NCBI RefSeq assembly: GCF_022376445.1
Contig: NW_025954980.1
Span: 62,001-126,000 of the forward strand
Length of the DNA: 64,000 bases
Direction: 5' to 3'
Source: Fomitopsis serialis
Lineage: Eukaryota > Basidiomycota > Agaricomycetes > Polyporales > Fomitopsidaceae
Below, in pieces: positions 55,325-64,000 of the stretch (position 1 is the first letter of the stretch; the number at the start of each line of letters is the position of its first letter). A program made the position numbers and the translations under genes. The notes below the pieces were generated by a model. The model was not told the origin of the DNA and searched no databases. It was given only the letters and a program-made list of their open reading frames with translations.

Positions 55325-56034
55325 GTCTCGTGCGGGGATGGAGGACGGGCTATCGGTGTGGAGGCGTGTTACGCCAACTGAAGGCGCGGGGTCCCAGTCA
55401 TATTAACATCCCGCGCATCCTTCCTGTCTTCCCTTGGGAAGGGGGCATGGCCGCGCGCAGATGCGATGCGCACACCGCCAGCGCGCCAGTGTGGAACCCT
55501 CCGAGGTGTTCGGAATCACTGGATCGCTGCCGTCGGCGCGTGTTGCTGAGAACTTGAAGGGCTGATCGCGATGCTGCCTGCTGCATACGCCGTGTGGTGA
55601 ACTTAAGGCCTATACTGGCCTAGGCAAGAGCCAATTGGTCACCGTTTCCGCGCTCGGCCTTTACTAAGGCCCAACCTTGTGGTAGACTACAATGCAGTGA
55701 AGGGTGAGTGCCCCGATTTTGCTTCCGTATGGTGCTGATCAGTATTTAGTGCACAGCCTCAGCTTCTCGCTATTGGTGCCCGCTGTTGGGCGGCGATCAC
55801 GTAGGGTGGAGCACCGAGCGGTGTGACAGGGTGTCTGATACATTGCGTTCCGGTCACCGATCGCCGAGGATCCAACAGATCATCTCAGAGGTATGTACGT
55901 TCACATGGTCCCCAGGGGGCGGTGAACCGACTCCCAGGATGTGCTCATGGAGCTTCAAGCACTGCGAAGGAGTGCCTTCACTCCCTGTGAAATGTACCAG
56001 AACGAAATGTTCGTGTTGCTACACTGAGCTCGCT
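55325..56034. other. intergenic, nothing recognised
   Basis: Promoter side of the S33 hydrolase and 3' side of the first UstYa-like gene. No repeats or genes seen. Confidence 0.4.
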
Positions 56035-56741
56035 TCACGTATTGCCCGCAGTCGCGTTCCTCCATGCTCTGTGCGCCTCTACGTTCTTCTCTGCCTCCTC
56101 GTACACCTTCGTCCAGTCCCGACAAACTGTATCGTAGCCCCTCACCGCCGTCCCTTCCGAGTTAATCGCCGGCTCCACTCTGGTGTTAGGATGGCAGAGG
56201 ATCGTTTGGCGCAGGTAATTGAGGCAGTGGTTAGTGAGCGGCAGACGTGCATCCGTCGGGTCGGCGTACTGTGCTCGGACTATGTCCAGGCACTTCAACT
56301 GGTGGAATAGGGTCACGGTGTACGCTTGGGGGACGGAGGCCGACGATGAGGCCTGAGGGCCGTCGAGATAAACGAGGTGTCCACTGTGAGGGAGGAGTGC
56401 GGCGAACTCCGCTGCTCCTTCGGCGGTGTCATACTGGTAATGGGACGTGTAGTCCACGCGCATTCCTACTTGGTCGTCGAACGCTGGAGCGAATCGGAAG
56501 GGACCTGACAATGGATGGGCGTTCAGACTCTCGGATGCTAGTTTACGGCTATGAGAGTCGCGAACTCACTGCTGGATGGGTGGCTAAGCGCGTTTTGTGT
56601 ACCTGCACTCCAAGCATGTCTCTTCATAGTGTCAATCGCAACGAGGGCAACCTCGAATGCAAGCAGGACTACAGCTAGAGCAATCCCGAGCGAAGGTACG
56701 GGTTGTTGTCTCAGAGAGGTGTTGAAAGCCCGTGGAGACAT
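56035..56741 (-). CDS. UstYa-like (DUF3328) protein 1
   Basis: Two exons (56570-56741, 56035-56504) join to 213 residues; an upstream in-frame ATG at 56771 would add ten. The N-terminal signal anchor is PSLGIALAVVLLAFEVALVA (about residues 15-34). The conserved part has YDTAEGAAEFAALLPHSGHL, the first motif HQLKC (125-129) and the second NHCLNYLRQTILC, then YDTVCRDWTKVYE near the end. UstYa-family proteins are membrane-bound oxidases that cyclise or oxidise Tyr-containing peptides in dikaritin RiPP pathways; others act elsewhere. Most members have HxxHC twice. Here the first motif has Lys where His is usual and the second is shortened, so catalytic competence is uncertain. Divergent from copy 2, with a transposon between. 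Confidence 0.86.
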
Positions 56742-56964
56742 GATGATCGACCCAACGAGGTGAGCATCCAAAGGACTACAGCAACTTGTCTGATCAATGC
56801 ACTTACCGAGTTCGCTCGTTATTCGGTGGGACGAATAAGGAACCTGGAATTGTCATGCAGTGAGCGGCAGCGCTCAACGATGCGTGACACCGCCCGCGAG
56901 GCTTCATCATTGCCCCGATTGTGCTAGCGGGTCGCGTTTTTGTCCAGTGAGACGGCATCGCAGA

Positions 56965-56972
56965 CCGCGGTC
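56965..56972 (+). repeat. 8-bp target-site duplication, left
   Basis: ccgcggtc, identical to 59595-59602. It flanks the long-TIR element exactly where the inverted repeats end. Confidence 0.85.
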
Positions 56973-57495
56973 CACCTAGACATCACTGATAAGACGCCTT
57001 GGTAGGCTGCCAAGCGCCCCCGGCGTGGCAGCCTAGCAAGGCTGCAAACCCTTCTAAACGCCATCTGCCAGTTTCTGGGCAGTTTCCCCTCGCCCTTTTC
57101 CTCTATAAGGTAACAATCCCTTCTGCCCCTTCGCGCACGCCCAAGTTCCTCCGGCGGCCCACGTGCTGCGTGGCTGAGGGCGCTCCCCGATCAAGGATCT
57201 CGTATCCCGATCCCCCGCGTCGCGCCCGATGTTCGGTAAGCCGCTGCCGCCCCCGCTGAGCTCGCCGCCACCGCGTACGCGCCCACAGCGTTGCGCTCGC
57301 CGTCGCCGTCGACGACAACGACGGGCTCCGCGAGGGTGTCGAGTCCACACCGACTCGGATGCTGCCGAGTGGTGCGTTCCCGAGCCTCGCGGGCACTCCC
57401 ACGGCTGTTGATGGGGAGATTCCCACGCATGCTCGCCGCCGCGCCTGGCGCTGTGCTCGCTGTCGACGACGACGAGCTCGAGTATCTCGCTCCCC
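56973..57495 (+). repeat. terminal inverted repeat, left
   Basis: Nearly identical to the reverse complement of 59072-59594; small differences occur close to the tip (acgccttgg against agccttgg-type). GC-rich from about 57180 inward. Confidence 0.88.
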
Positions 57496-59071
57496 TCTTC
57501 GTTTCTTGCCACAATTTCTTGAGCCATGTATCTAGTAGTGATATTCAAAGTGTATATAGGCTTATAAAGTGTATACAATGTGTTGTTACCTCGGAATAGT
57601 ATGACTATCTCCCCAGTAATGCCTACCTAGTACCCATCAATAGAGCGGTCAGAAGTGAGCATAATATGCTCTCATAAACTCTAGATAACTGGTATGATTA
57701 TCCACAAGCAATACATAGTGTTTGATGAAGGATTACTGGCCCCAAAATGCGAAACTTCGCCATAAGGGGGCATGCATAACATTACAACCTCTCCACTGTA
57801 GCTCATGAAAGCTCTACCAGTATGTTGCAAGCACATTCATGTACTGTTTTATGTATACTCACAGTATCAGGACTAGTATATGTGCCTCAATGTTATGAGG
57901 ATGTTCACGTGTACAAAAAGCATATCCATTCATTTGGAGCCTCTACATGCATCCAGACATTATGACAACTTCTCAGAATCTACATTGGCATCATATCTGT
58001 ATGGAATTACACTTACAATAAGTTTCTGAGATGAGATGACAAGGGCATTCATTCAATTAGCTATAGGTGGCCACAGGAAGGAGAAGAACTTATCACGTCA
58101 TACCCTGTGGTTGGATTGTCTCCAAACTTGGTATACAGTATGTATTGTATATCTCAATGCTATATGTGAGGTCTCTTTGGGATTGGACAAGCAGGAAGTC
58201 GTGTAGAGCGAGACGAACATCATCTCGGGCAGTTCGGGGACATGCCCGAAGCGGTGCCCGAGTGAACATCGCTCGAGTGCATTGCACACTTAACGAGTGT
58301 ACGGGCGCTTTCACGCCACTACGACCACTTCTGCATACAGACCCACCGGCTGTCACCTCATTGACTCAAAACAACTTCGGACAAGTACTAACATTGTTTT
58401 ACCATTAGTGGGTACTATTTCCGTTTTATCCGACGCCAATCAAGGACGAGGTGCATGATTCCGACTCACTCTTTTTCTCAGCCACTGGGTCAGCCACCAG
58501 TGCGAACATCATCGCATCACATGGTGTGCATACAATCCTGTTATGTTTTTATACCCTAGCATTGTTTGTTAGCACTAATAGATGCCAAAACATTCAAGAT
58601 CTGTGTATATACATGCATTAGATGCTGTGCAACTGAGCCAGCCATATGTGTGGCATTCCACCTACATTTGACCTCTATCAACCCCAGTTGCTACAGAGAC
58701 CGTACAACAAGTAGTGAGTAAGCATGCATGCATTCAATGAGTATATTAGTACTGTTTCTTTGAGTACCAGTACATTGGTTGAGATGTTATACATGGCCAC
58801 TTATGGCGGAGTTTTCACTTACAGGGCAGGATGGCTTGCCTATAGTATTGAGAGACTAGTTATGTATCATAACAGTAGTAACAATGAGTATAAAAGAGCA
58901 CATTCTTCTCGCTTTTGACCGCTCTATCCATGCATAATGCACAGGCATAACTGGATGTAAATTCATACAATTCCGAGGTAACTACTGATTCTATATACAA
59001 TAGAGGCCTATATACAGTGTTCAAATTGATACTATATGTATGTAGCACAAAATCGCGACGAGGAACGGACA

Positions 59072-59594
59072 GGGGAGCGAGATACTCGAGCTCGTCGTCG
59101 TCGACAGCGAGCACAGCGCCAGGCGCGGCGGCGAGCATGCGTGGGAATCTCCCCATCAACAGCCGTGGGAGTGCCCGCGAGGCTCGGGAACGCACCACTC
59201 GGCAGCATCCGAGTCGGTGTGGACTCGACACCCTCGCGGAGCCCGTCGTTGTCGTCGACGGCGACGGCGAGCGCAACGCTGTGGGCGCGTACGCGGTGGC
59301 GGCGAGCTCAGCGGGGGCGGCAGCGGCTTACCGAACATCGGGCGCGACGCGGGGGATCGGGATACGAGATCCTTGATCGGGGAGCGCCCTCAGCCACGCA
59401 GCACGTGGGCCGCCGGAGGAACTTGGGCGTGCGCGAAGGGGCAGAAGGGATTGTTACCTTATAGAGGAAAAGGGCGAGGGGAAACTGCCCAGAAACTGGC
59501 AGATGGCGTTTAGAAGGGTTTGCAGCCTTGCTAGGCTGCCACGCCGGGGGCGCTTGGCAGCCTACCAAGGCTTCTTATCAGTGATGTCTAGGTG
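59072..59594 (-). repeat. terminal inverted repeat, right
   Basis: Partner of 56973-57495. Near identity over 0.5 kb points to recent activity or gene conversion between the arms. Confidence 0.88.
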
Positions 59595-59602
59595 CCGCGG
59601 TC
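59595..59602 (+). repeat. 8-bp target-site duplication, right
   Basis: ccgcggtc, matching 56965-56972. Confidence 0.85.
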
Positions 59603-59893
59603 CATCGTCTTGGAGCTATCGTTTTTGTGCGCCTCATGGCAATATGCAGAGTCAAGGTGAAACATTTCCGCAGCGTTCGAGGCGGATCATGACTGCATGG
59701 CTGTTAGCCAACCCTCCACGCCATGCACAATGAGGTTCAATGCGGCGTTCGGCCTTTCCTAAAGTACTGGGTCGCTGTCAGCTTCGCAAACACCCAAAAT
59801 ATGAGTAGTGTTGTGACGCCTGAATTGTCTGAAGCTGCACAAGTGAACACATTCTTTCGCAGTGCCACATACTGCTCTATAGACTCTATTATC

Positions 59894-60583
59894 ATGTCCA
59901 TTCGAGACGTCCTCACGAAGCACTGTCTATTCATCCTCGTCGTTCTCAACGTTCTCTTCACCTCCTGGCGCGTAGGCACGCATCTCTCACCGTTGCATTC
60001 TCGAGGCAACTCTAAGGGTACGTGCCCACTTCAGCTTGAGCCCCTACGACATAGCTGATGAGGCAAAACTCGTTGTCCAGGACCTGGCTCACGACCCTTC
60101 TCGTACCTCAATGACGACTATCCACTGGATTATGCATTCGGGGACCTCGACACCGTCGCCATGACCCTTCATGAATCGGTCCATTTCACACTGAACGGCA
60201 CAGACCCCGTCATAACCGCCGAATGGGAGAGCCTCGCCACTCATCCAGACGGCTTCGGTCGCACACGGTTGGGTCCCGACCACCGCCTCTTCGTCATGAC
60301 GTTCTACCACCAGCTGCACTGCATCTGGAAGTTCCAGCAAGCTCTCGTGGAGCGGAACGACCCCACTGCGTCCAAGCACCATGTGCAGCACTGCTTGAAC
60401 TATCTGCGGCAGACGTTCCTGTGCGAAGCGGCTGACAGCGTAGAAGAGGGAGACTTCATGGATAGGAACTTCGAGCAGGATCGAATTGGCGATACGTTGG
60501 TCTGCAGAGATTGGGAAAAGGTATATAACGTACTAGACGGTGCTTATGCGGAATGGGAACAGTGGAGCCAGAAATGGAATTGA
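59894..60583 (+). CDS. UstYa-like (DUF3328) protein 2
   Basis: Two exons (59894-60017, 60081-60583) join in phase to 208 residues. The signal anchor is CLFILVVLNVLFTSW (about residues 11-25), then SYLNDDYPLDYAFGDLDTVA, LHESVHFTLNG and DHRLFVMTFYHQLHCIWKF, with the canonical HxxHC (118-122). The second canonical HxxHC follows in KHHVQHCLNYLRQTFLC (142-146), and the end has DTLVCRDWEKVY. Both His/Cys motifs are intact, unlike copy 1. Fungal UstYa-type oxidases often work in pairs (UstYa/UstYb), which fits the divergent couple here. The substrate may be a peptide, but UstYa-like genes are abundant in basidiomycetes and many have no known role. Stop is 265 bp from the convergent 7TM gene. Confidence 0.9.
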
Positions 60584-60847
60584 TACTTCATGGTCGTCAC
60601 ACACGCTGATTGCCTGTTTATACTACGAGTGTCCATCTCATGAACAGGGCAAGTGATGAGTTTTCGAGTAGTAAAGTAGGCTGCTATTCAGGTTACAATA
60701 GCGTTTCTGAACGAATTTGAGACGTCTTAGACACCTGAGCGAAAGGGTTCGTGTTCGTACACAAGCTTCCTGAATGACAGTCGTGATCAAATCGTGCTCG
60801 CTCGTAACACGTCGAATAAATAGCATACAGCACAGTGATGTAGCTAC

Positions 60848-62125
60848 TCAGACAGCTTCACCCTGTTCAACTCCACCATTCGAGTCTCGAACCTGCCTGA
60901 CGCTTTCGTGTACAGTACTATCATCCAAGGCGTCCATTTCTATGTCCCCTTCCTTCATGTCGGTCGCTCTGCCCATGGAGCTGCCTTGTCCAGTCTTGAA
61001 GTAGGAACCGGAAAGGTTCTTGACGCTGACAGTGTTCTTCGTGCTGAAGGTGGTCGAGCGCGTCTTGCTGGACATGACGGCGGTGGAGGTATTGGAAGTC
61101 CAGCCTTTGCCTCGGGCGACGCGGTAGATGATGAGAAGTGGTGCGATGATCTATTACTCTGCTATTAGCAGGGCAACGCTACATCTAGCGATCACCACTC
61201 ACCTGCACTTGAGACAGTGCCTGAAGGAACGTGTTGGCGATCGCATTCCCAACGCCGAATGGAATAATGAAGAGAAGTGCGAAGGTTGAATAGATAGCTG
61301 CCGACTCGACGATCATGGCGGCGATGCCAGTGTAATGGGAGCCGTGCCCCATGCCGAGAACCGAGGTGATTCGGTAACGGTAGAGCCACAGCCGAGCAGC
61401 GATCATGAGTGTGACGACTACGTTCAAAGAGACCGCTATGCTGAAGTACGGCACTGTCCAGTTGATCTTGCTTGCCGATCCGTTTTGAAAGGGCGAGGAT
61501 GCTGGCGTCGATATCTGGATGAGCCACAGGAATCCCATAGCTACAACGAAGGTTGTAAGTGGTGGAACATCGATCTGGCTTTGAGCTACTCACCCAACTC
61601 CGTGAGATACATGAGAGCAGGCAGCAGGAGTGGGATCCAGATGTTGGATCCAACACCGCGGTAGATGACCGAGCAACGCCAGATCTATACATCATTGCAT
61701 TGTCAGTTTCCAATGAACGGGAGAGGATTTCGCTCACTTACAAGCAGGGCATCGGCAAACCAATTCGTCAGTACAAATGCCACATTTCCCGCTTCGTCCG
61801 CAGGGATTGAGAACTCATCGTTCTCGTATCCGCTTGGGCCAGTGGGATAGTCGCGGTACTGGACGAACGACAGTTGTGTCATTTCCGCACAGGCGGCCAT
61901 AAATATCGTCCCGAGAATGAACATTATCGTAATGTATATTAGAAAGAAGACCCGTCGCTTCATGTTCGCCCGATTGATGTCGAGGAGAAGAGCACGGAAG
62001 CATTGGGTAAAGAGGGTGAAAACAACTCCGTAGCCCACGCCAGTGAGAATTGCCCCTTGAAGCCAGGTCTTCTCGCTGAAGAGCACGTCCGCGGGTTCAT
62101 TGGGAGTCCATGAGGCGTTCGACAT
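60848..62125 (-). CDS. seven-TM membrane protein (unknown, basidiomycete type)
   Basis: Several exons encode about 340 residues. Seven hydrophobic stretches in order: LQGAILTGVGYGVVFTLF, FFLIYITIMFILGTIFMA, VAFVLTNWFADALL, IWIPLLLPALMYLTEL, VPYFSIAVSLNVVVTLMIAA, AAMIVESAAIYSTFALLFII and IIAPLLIIYRVA. They are followed by a long polar Ser/Thr- and Asp-rich cytosolic tail (MSSKTRSTTFSTKNTVSV, then EGDIEMDALDDSTVHESV). The start MSNASWTPNEPADVLF carries an N-glycosylation site (NAS). This 7TM layout is common in agaricomycetes, often in expanded families, with no known function. A receptor role is only a guess. Exons are in phase in the parts read. Confidence 0.78.
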
Positions 62126-62863
62126 GACGGAGGGGTGTCAGTACAGGACGAACGTCCCCTGCACATATAGAGCGCCGCCGAAGCTCAAACCCGCTCGGTC
62201 CATGGGCGTCGTGTGCTCCACGAGATACCCTGCATTGCACTGGCGACATTACACTAACTCGTTTGGGCAGACCGAGGATGATCAGCGATCCGACAAATAA
62301 CGGGCGATATTATCCTCCGAGTCACTTCACGGGTCACTGCTCTGCAGTGTTGGAAAACTTATCCCCGCGGATACGTACGCGTCCGGTCATGCTGTGATAC
62401 CAGGCTTGAATACCTGTGTATGCGATGACACTGCTTGGGGCGAACACATAGTGAGACGGAGTTCTGTGAGTCTTGAAGCTTGAGGTCGAGGATCGGCCAT
62501 GGTTGAACGAACACCGCTTACAACACTGAACAGCGGGACAGATGAAACGCGGCGGTATGACGCCAGTAGGTGCGAGAGACATGACTGATGCGCGCATAAT
62601 GTGCAAAGTGGAGCTGACAGTTACACGGGTCTCAACGCCCTCTTTCAGAGTGACCATTGCAGCGGAGAGATGGCAGACTCTGTTTGAAAGAACCGGCTAG
62701 CTGCACGAAAGCCAAGGCTGACTGGAAACGTTGAACGTCTAAACTTTGAACAAGTAGCAATCGCCGAGGATTAATATCTAGATCTGCGCCCGGATATTCT
62801 GATCCTCACTGATAACCACGGTCCCACATGCCCGAGGTGACCGTAGAGTCATCCGGGCCAACG
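62126..62863. other. intergenic, nothing recognised
   Basis: Promoter side of the 7TM gene and 3' side of the next gene. No repeats or genes seen. Confidence 0.4.
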
Positions 62864-63835
62864 CTACACAGTCGCATGCTGCCTGACGAAGACCGCTGCC
62901 GAACGAATGGAGCTCAGCCCTACGTCTCCGGTTGTATGACCAGAGTCCATACCTGTCGGAGGGTTGCTCTTGTTCTGCCACCACTCAACACGACATTCTC
63001 CTTCGTCTAGCGTCGGCTCGCAAGCCAGTTCAAATGTAAGGACATCATCGGAGGGGCACGCAAAGCCGCGGTACCAGTGCGTATCGGATGCACCAGTCAC
63101 TTCGACAGCAGCTACCTTCGAGATGCGAGGCGGCCGGGTCTTGTACGTGAGTGCTCGCGTGTCCAGAGGGAGAGAAGAGTTGAGGCGGAAGACATCCAGC
63201 GTGAACGGCTTGGACGAGAGGCTAACGGAGGACTGTGGCTTAATCATTAGCTGAAGCTCGCATCGCTCCATGCCGAAGTCGATAGCACGGAACTGAACGA
63301 TGGTGGACACCTATTGTAAGCATGACAGTTAGTAACTGTTCATAGCGTTTCGGTGCGAATGACTGACCGTCTGCGAGACATGCACGCGACTATCTTCGGG
63401 GATGATCGTACCACTGTGGACCATATGCCTATGGGCTGCACCGTCGATAACCTTGTTCGGGGCGGCCGAGTCAATCTGCCCAACGACGATGGGATAGTTG
63501 TCGAATTGCCTGGCTACCGGCGGCGAAGGTCGGGAGATCTCGTGAAGACGGATGTATTGGGACGGCCGGCGAAGTTTGAAAATGTCTTGCTTGGTTAAGG
63601 CAGTCGTAGGTACGGCTGGCGACGGTTGGGACGAAGATTGGTGAAAGAGGCCGAGATTCGCGACGGTGCATAGAAGGCAAATGAAGAGTGGCCAGAGGGA
63701 CGCGTTAGGGGACGCAGTAGTAGCACCCGGTCCCCCAGAGTAGATGTCTTCCTCCACTCCCTCACTCTCTCTACCGACGTTCTCGTTCGTGTTCGCTTTG
63801 GTGAGAAGGCGATAATCGTTACGTGACTGGAACAT
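62864..63835 (-). CDS. type II membrane protein with But2-C-like domain
   Basis: Three exons (63368-63835, 62953-63310, 62864-62895) join in phase to 285 residues. The cytosolic N-terminus MFQSRNDYRLLTKANTNENV leads to a single TM (LWPLFICLLCTVANLGLF) and then a conserved luminal or extracellular domain. It shows LRRPSQYIRLHEI, FDNYPIVVGQIDSAAPNKVI, STIVQFRAIDFGMERCELQL, WYRGFACPSDDVLTFELACE and CRVEWWQNKSNPP, ending in VFVRQHATV. Basidiomycete proteins of this form are usually labelled 'ubiquitin 3 binding protein But2 C-terminal domain'. I rely on memory of the family for that name. Paired Cys suggest a secretory-pathway fold. Role unknown. No frameshift. Confidence 0.8.
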
Positions 63836-64000
63836 CGTGGTAAGGGTGTGGCTTCGTGGGCAGCAGGCTGATGTGACAGTAGTGTCGAGAGCGTGCCGAG
63901 GAGCGGGAGTAGATCGCGCCGTCGACGGCAAAACCTGTCCTGTTGCACGTCTGCACATGCAACTCGAGCACAGCCTGCAACATGCGACAAAGGCACGGAC
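63836..64000. other. promoter region at the window edge
   Basis: Too short to judge; no gene or repeat seen. Confidence 0.3.

Larger units (their letters stand above)
56973..59594. mobile_element. non-autonomous long-TIR DNA transposon (8-bp TSD, hAT-like)
   Basis: 2,622 bp. Ends CACCTAGACATCACTGATAAG at the left and its reverse complement at the right, with an 8-bp TSD outside. The terminal inverted repeats are nearly identical for about 523 bp (56973-57495 against 59072-59594). They continue, diverged, to about 57690 and 58890. The inner 1.2 kb is AT-rich with no transposase-like ORF. An 8-bp TSD fits hAT, although the CACC terminus is not the standard CAGG-type end; P or other families cannot be excluded. 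The open frames in the TIRs are mirror copies of GC-rich sequence and not genes. It needs a transposase from elsewhere. Confidence 0.88.

Noticed and set aside
54734..55381. 215-codon + strand frame opposite the S33 hydrolase
   Set aside because: Antisense shadow of a clearly conserved gene with strong codon bias.
57054..57578. Arg/Gly-rich ORFs in the long inverted repeats
   Set aside because: Present in mirror image in both arms as pure DNA duplication, with no start context or domain.
1..64000. CRISPR arrays, bacterial operons, rRNA
   Set aside because: No spaced direct repeats, no ribosome-binding-site-led gene strings, and no rRNA blocks seen; intron-rich genes are eukaryotic. tRNA genes could not be excluded by eye.

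Overview
The window looks like nuclear DNA of an agaricomycete basidiomycete, most likely a wood- or litter-associated polypore type. The grounds are short (about 50-60 nt) GT-AG introns with CTAAC-like branch points in nearly every gene, a dense set of microsomal cytochrome P450s, a GMC oxidoreductase, an SRPK-type kinase, a Kre9/Knh1-like wall protein, UstYa-like (DUF3328) proteins and a large non-LTR retrotransposon. I saw no prokaryotic signals, rRNA or CRISPR.

Layout. 1-822 is the 3' part of a P450 on the + strand, cut by the window edge. 2.1-16.0 kb holds a hemerythrin-like gene (+), a Dal5-like MFS transporter (-), an SRPK-like kinase (+), a GPI-type Kre9/Knh1-like gene (-), a small unknown gene (+) and a GMC oxidoreductase (+). 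16.8-36.4 kb is a co-directional minus-strand block: a P450 relic, three near-complete P450s, a second Dal5-like MFS transporter, three tandem alpha/beta-hydrolases and a Gfo/Idh/MocA dehydrogenase. This is the composition of a specialised-metabolite or catabolic cluster. The P450 at the left edge and the one at 20.4-22.6 kb form a diverged inverted duplication that also includes about 0.5 kb of downstream DNA.

37.4-39.8 kb is a RhoGAP gene. 40.1-41.1 kb encodes a secreted protein made of five tandem repeats around a Tyr-rich core. 41,590-52,581 is an 11-kb LINE with a perfect 13-bp target-site duplication and a poly(A) tail. Its ORF1 appears to contain two spliceosomal introns. After it come a prolyl-aminopeptidase-like hydrolase, two divergent UstYa-like genes separated by a 2.6-kb element with about 520-bp terminal inverted repeats and an 8-bp TSD, a 7TM protein and a type II membrane protein with a But2-C-like domain. 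Without the two insertions, the repeat precursor, the peptidase-like hydrolase and the UstYa pair would lie within about 7 kb. That makes a candidate, unproven, fungal RiPP-like locus broken up by transposons.

A caution covers the whole window. At least ten otherwise coherent reading frames need one missing base to stay in frame, always a deletion. This may be uncorrected assembly error rather than gene death, so I call these genes 'with apparent frameshift' rather than pseudogenes.
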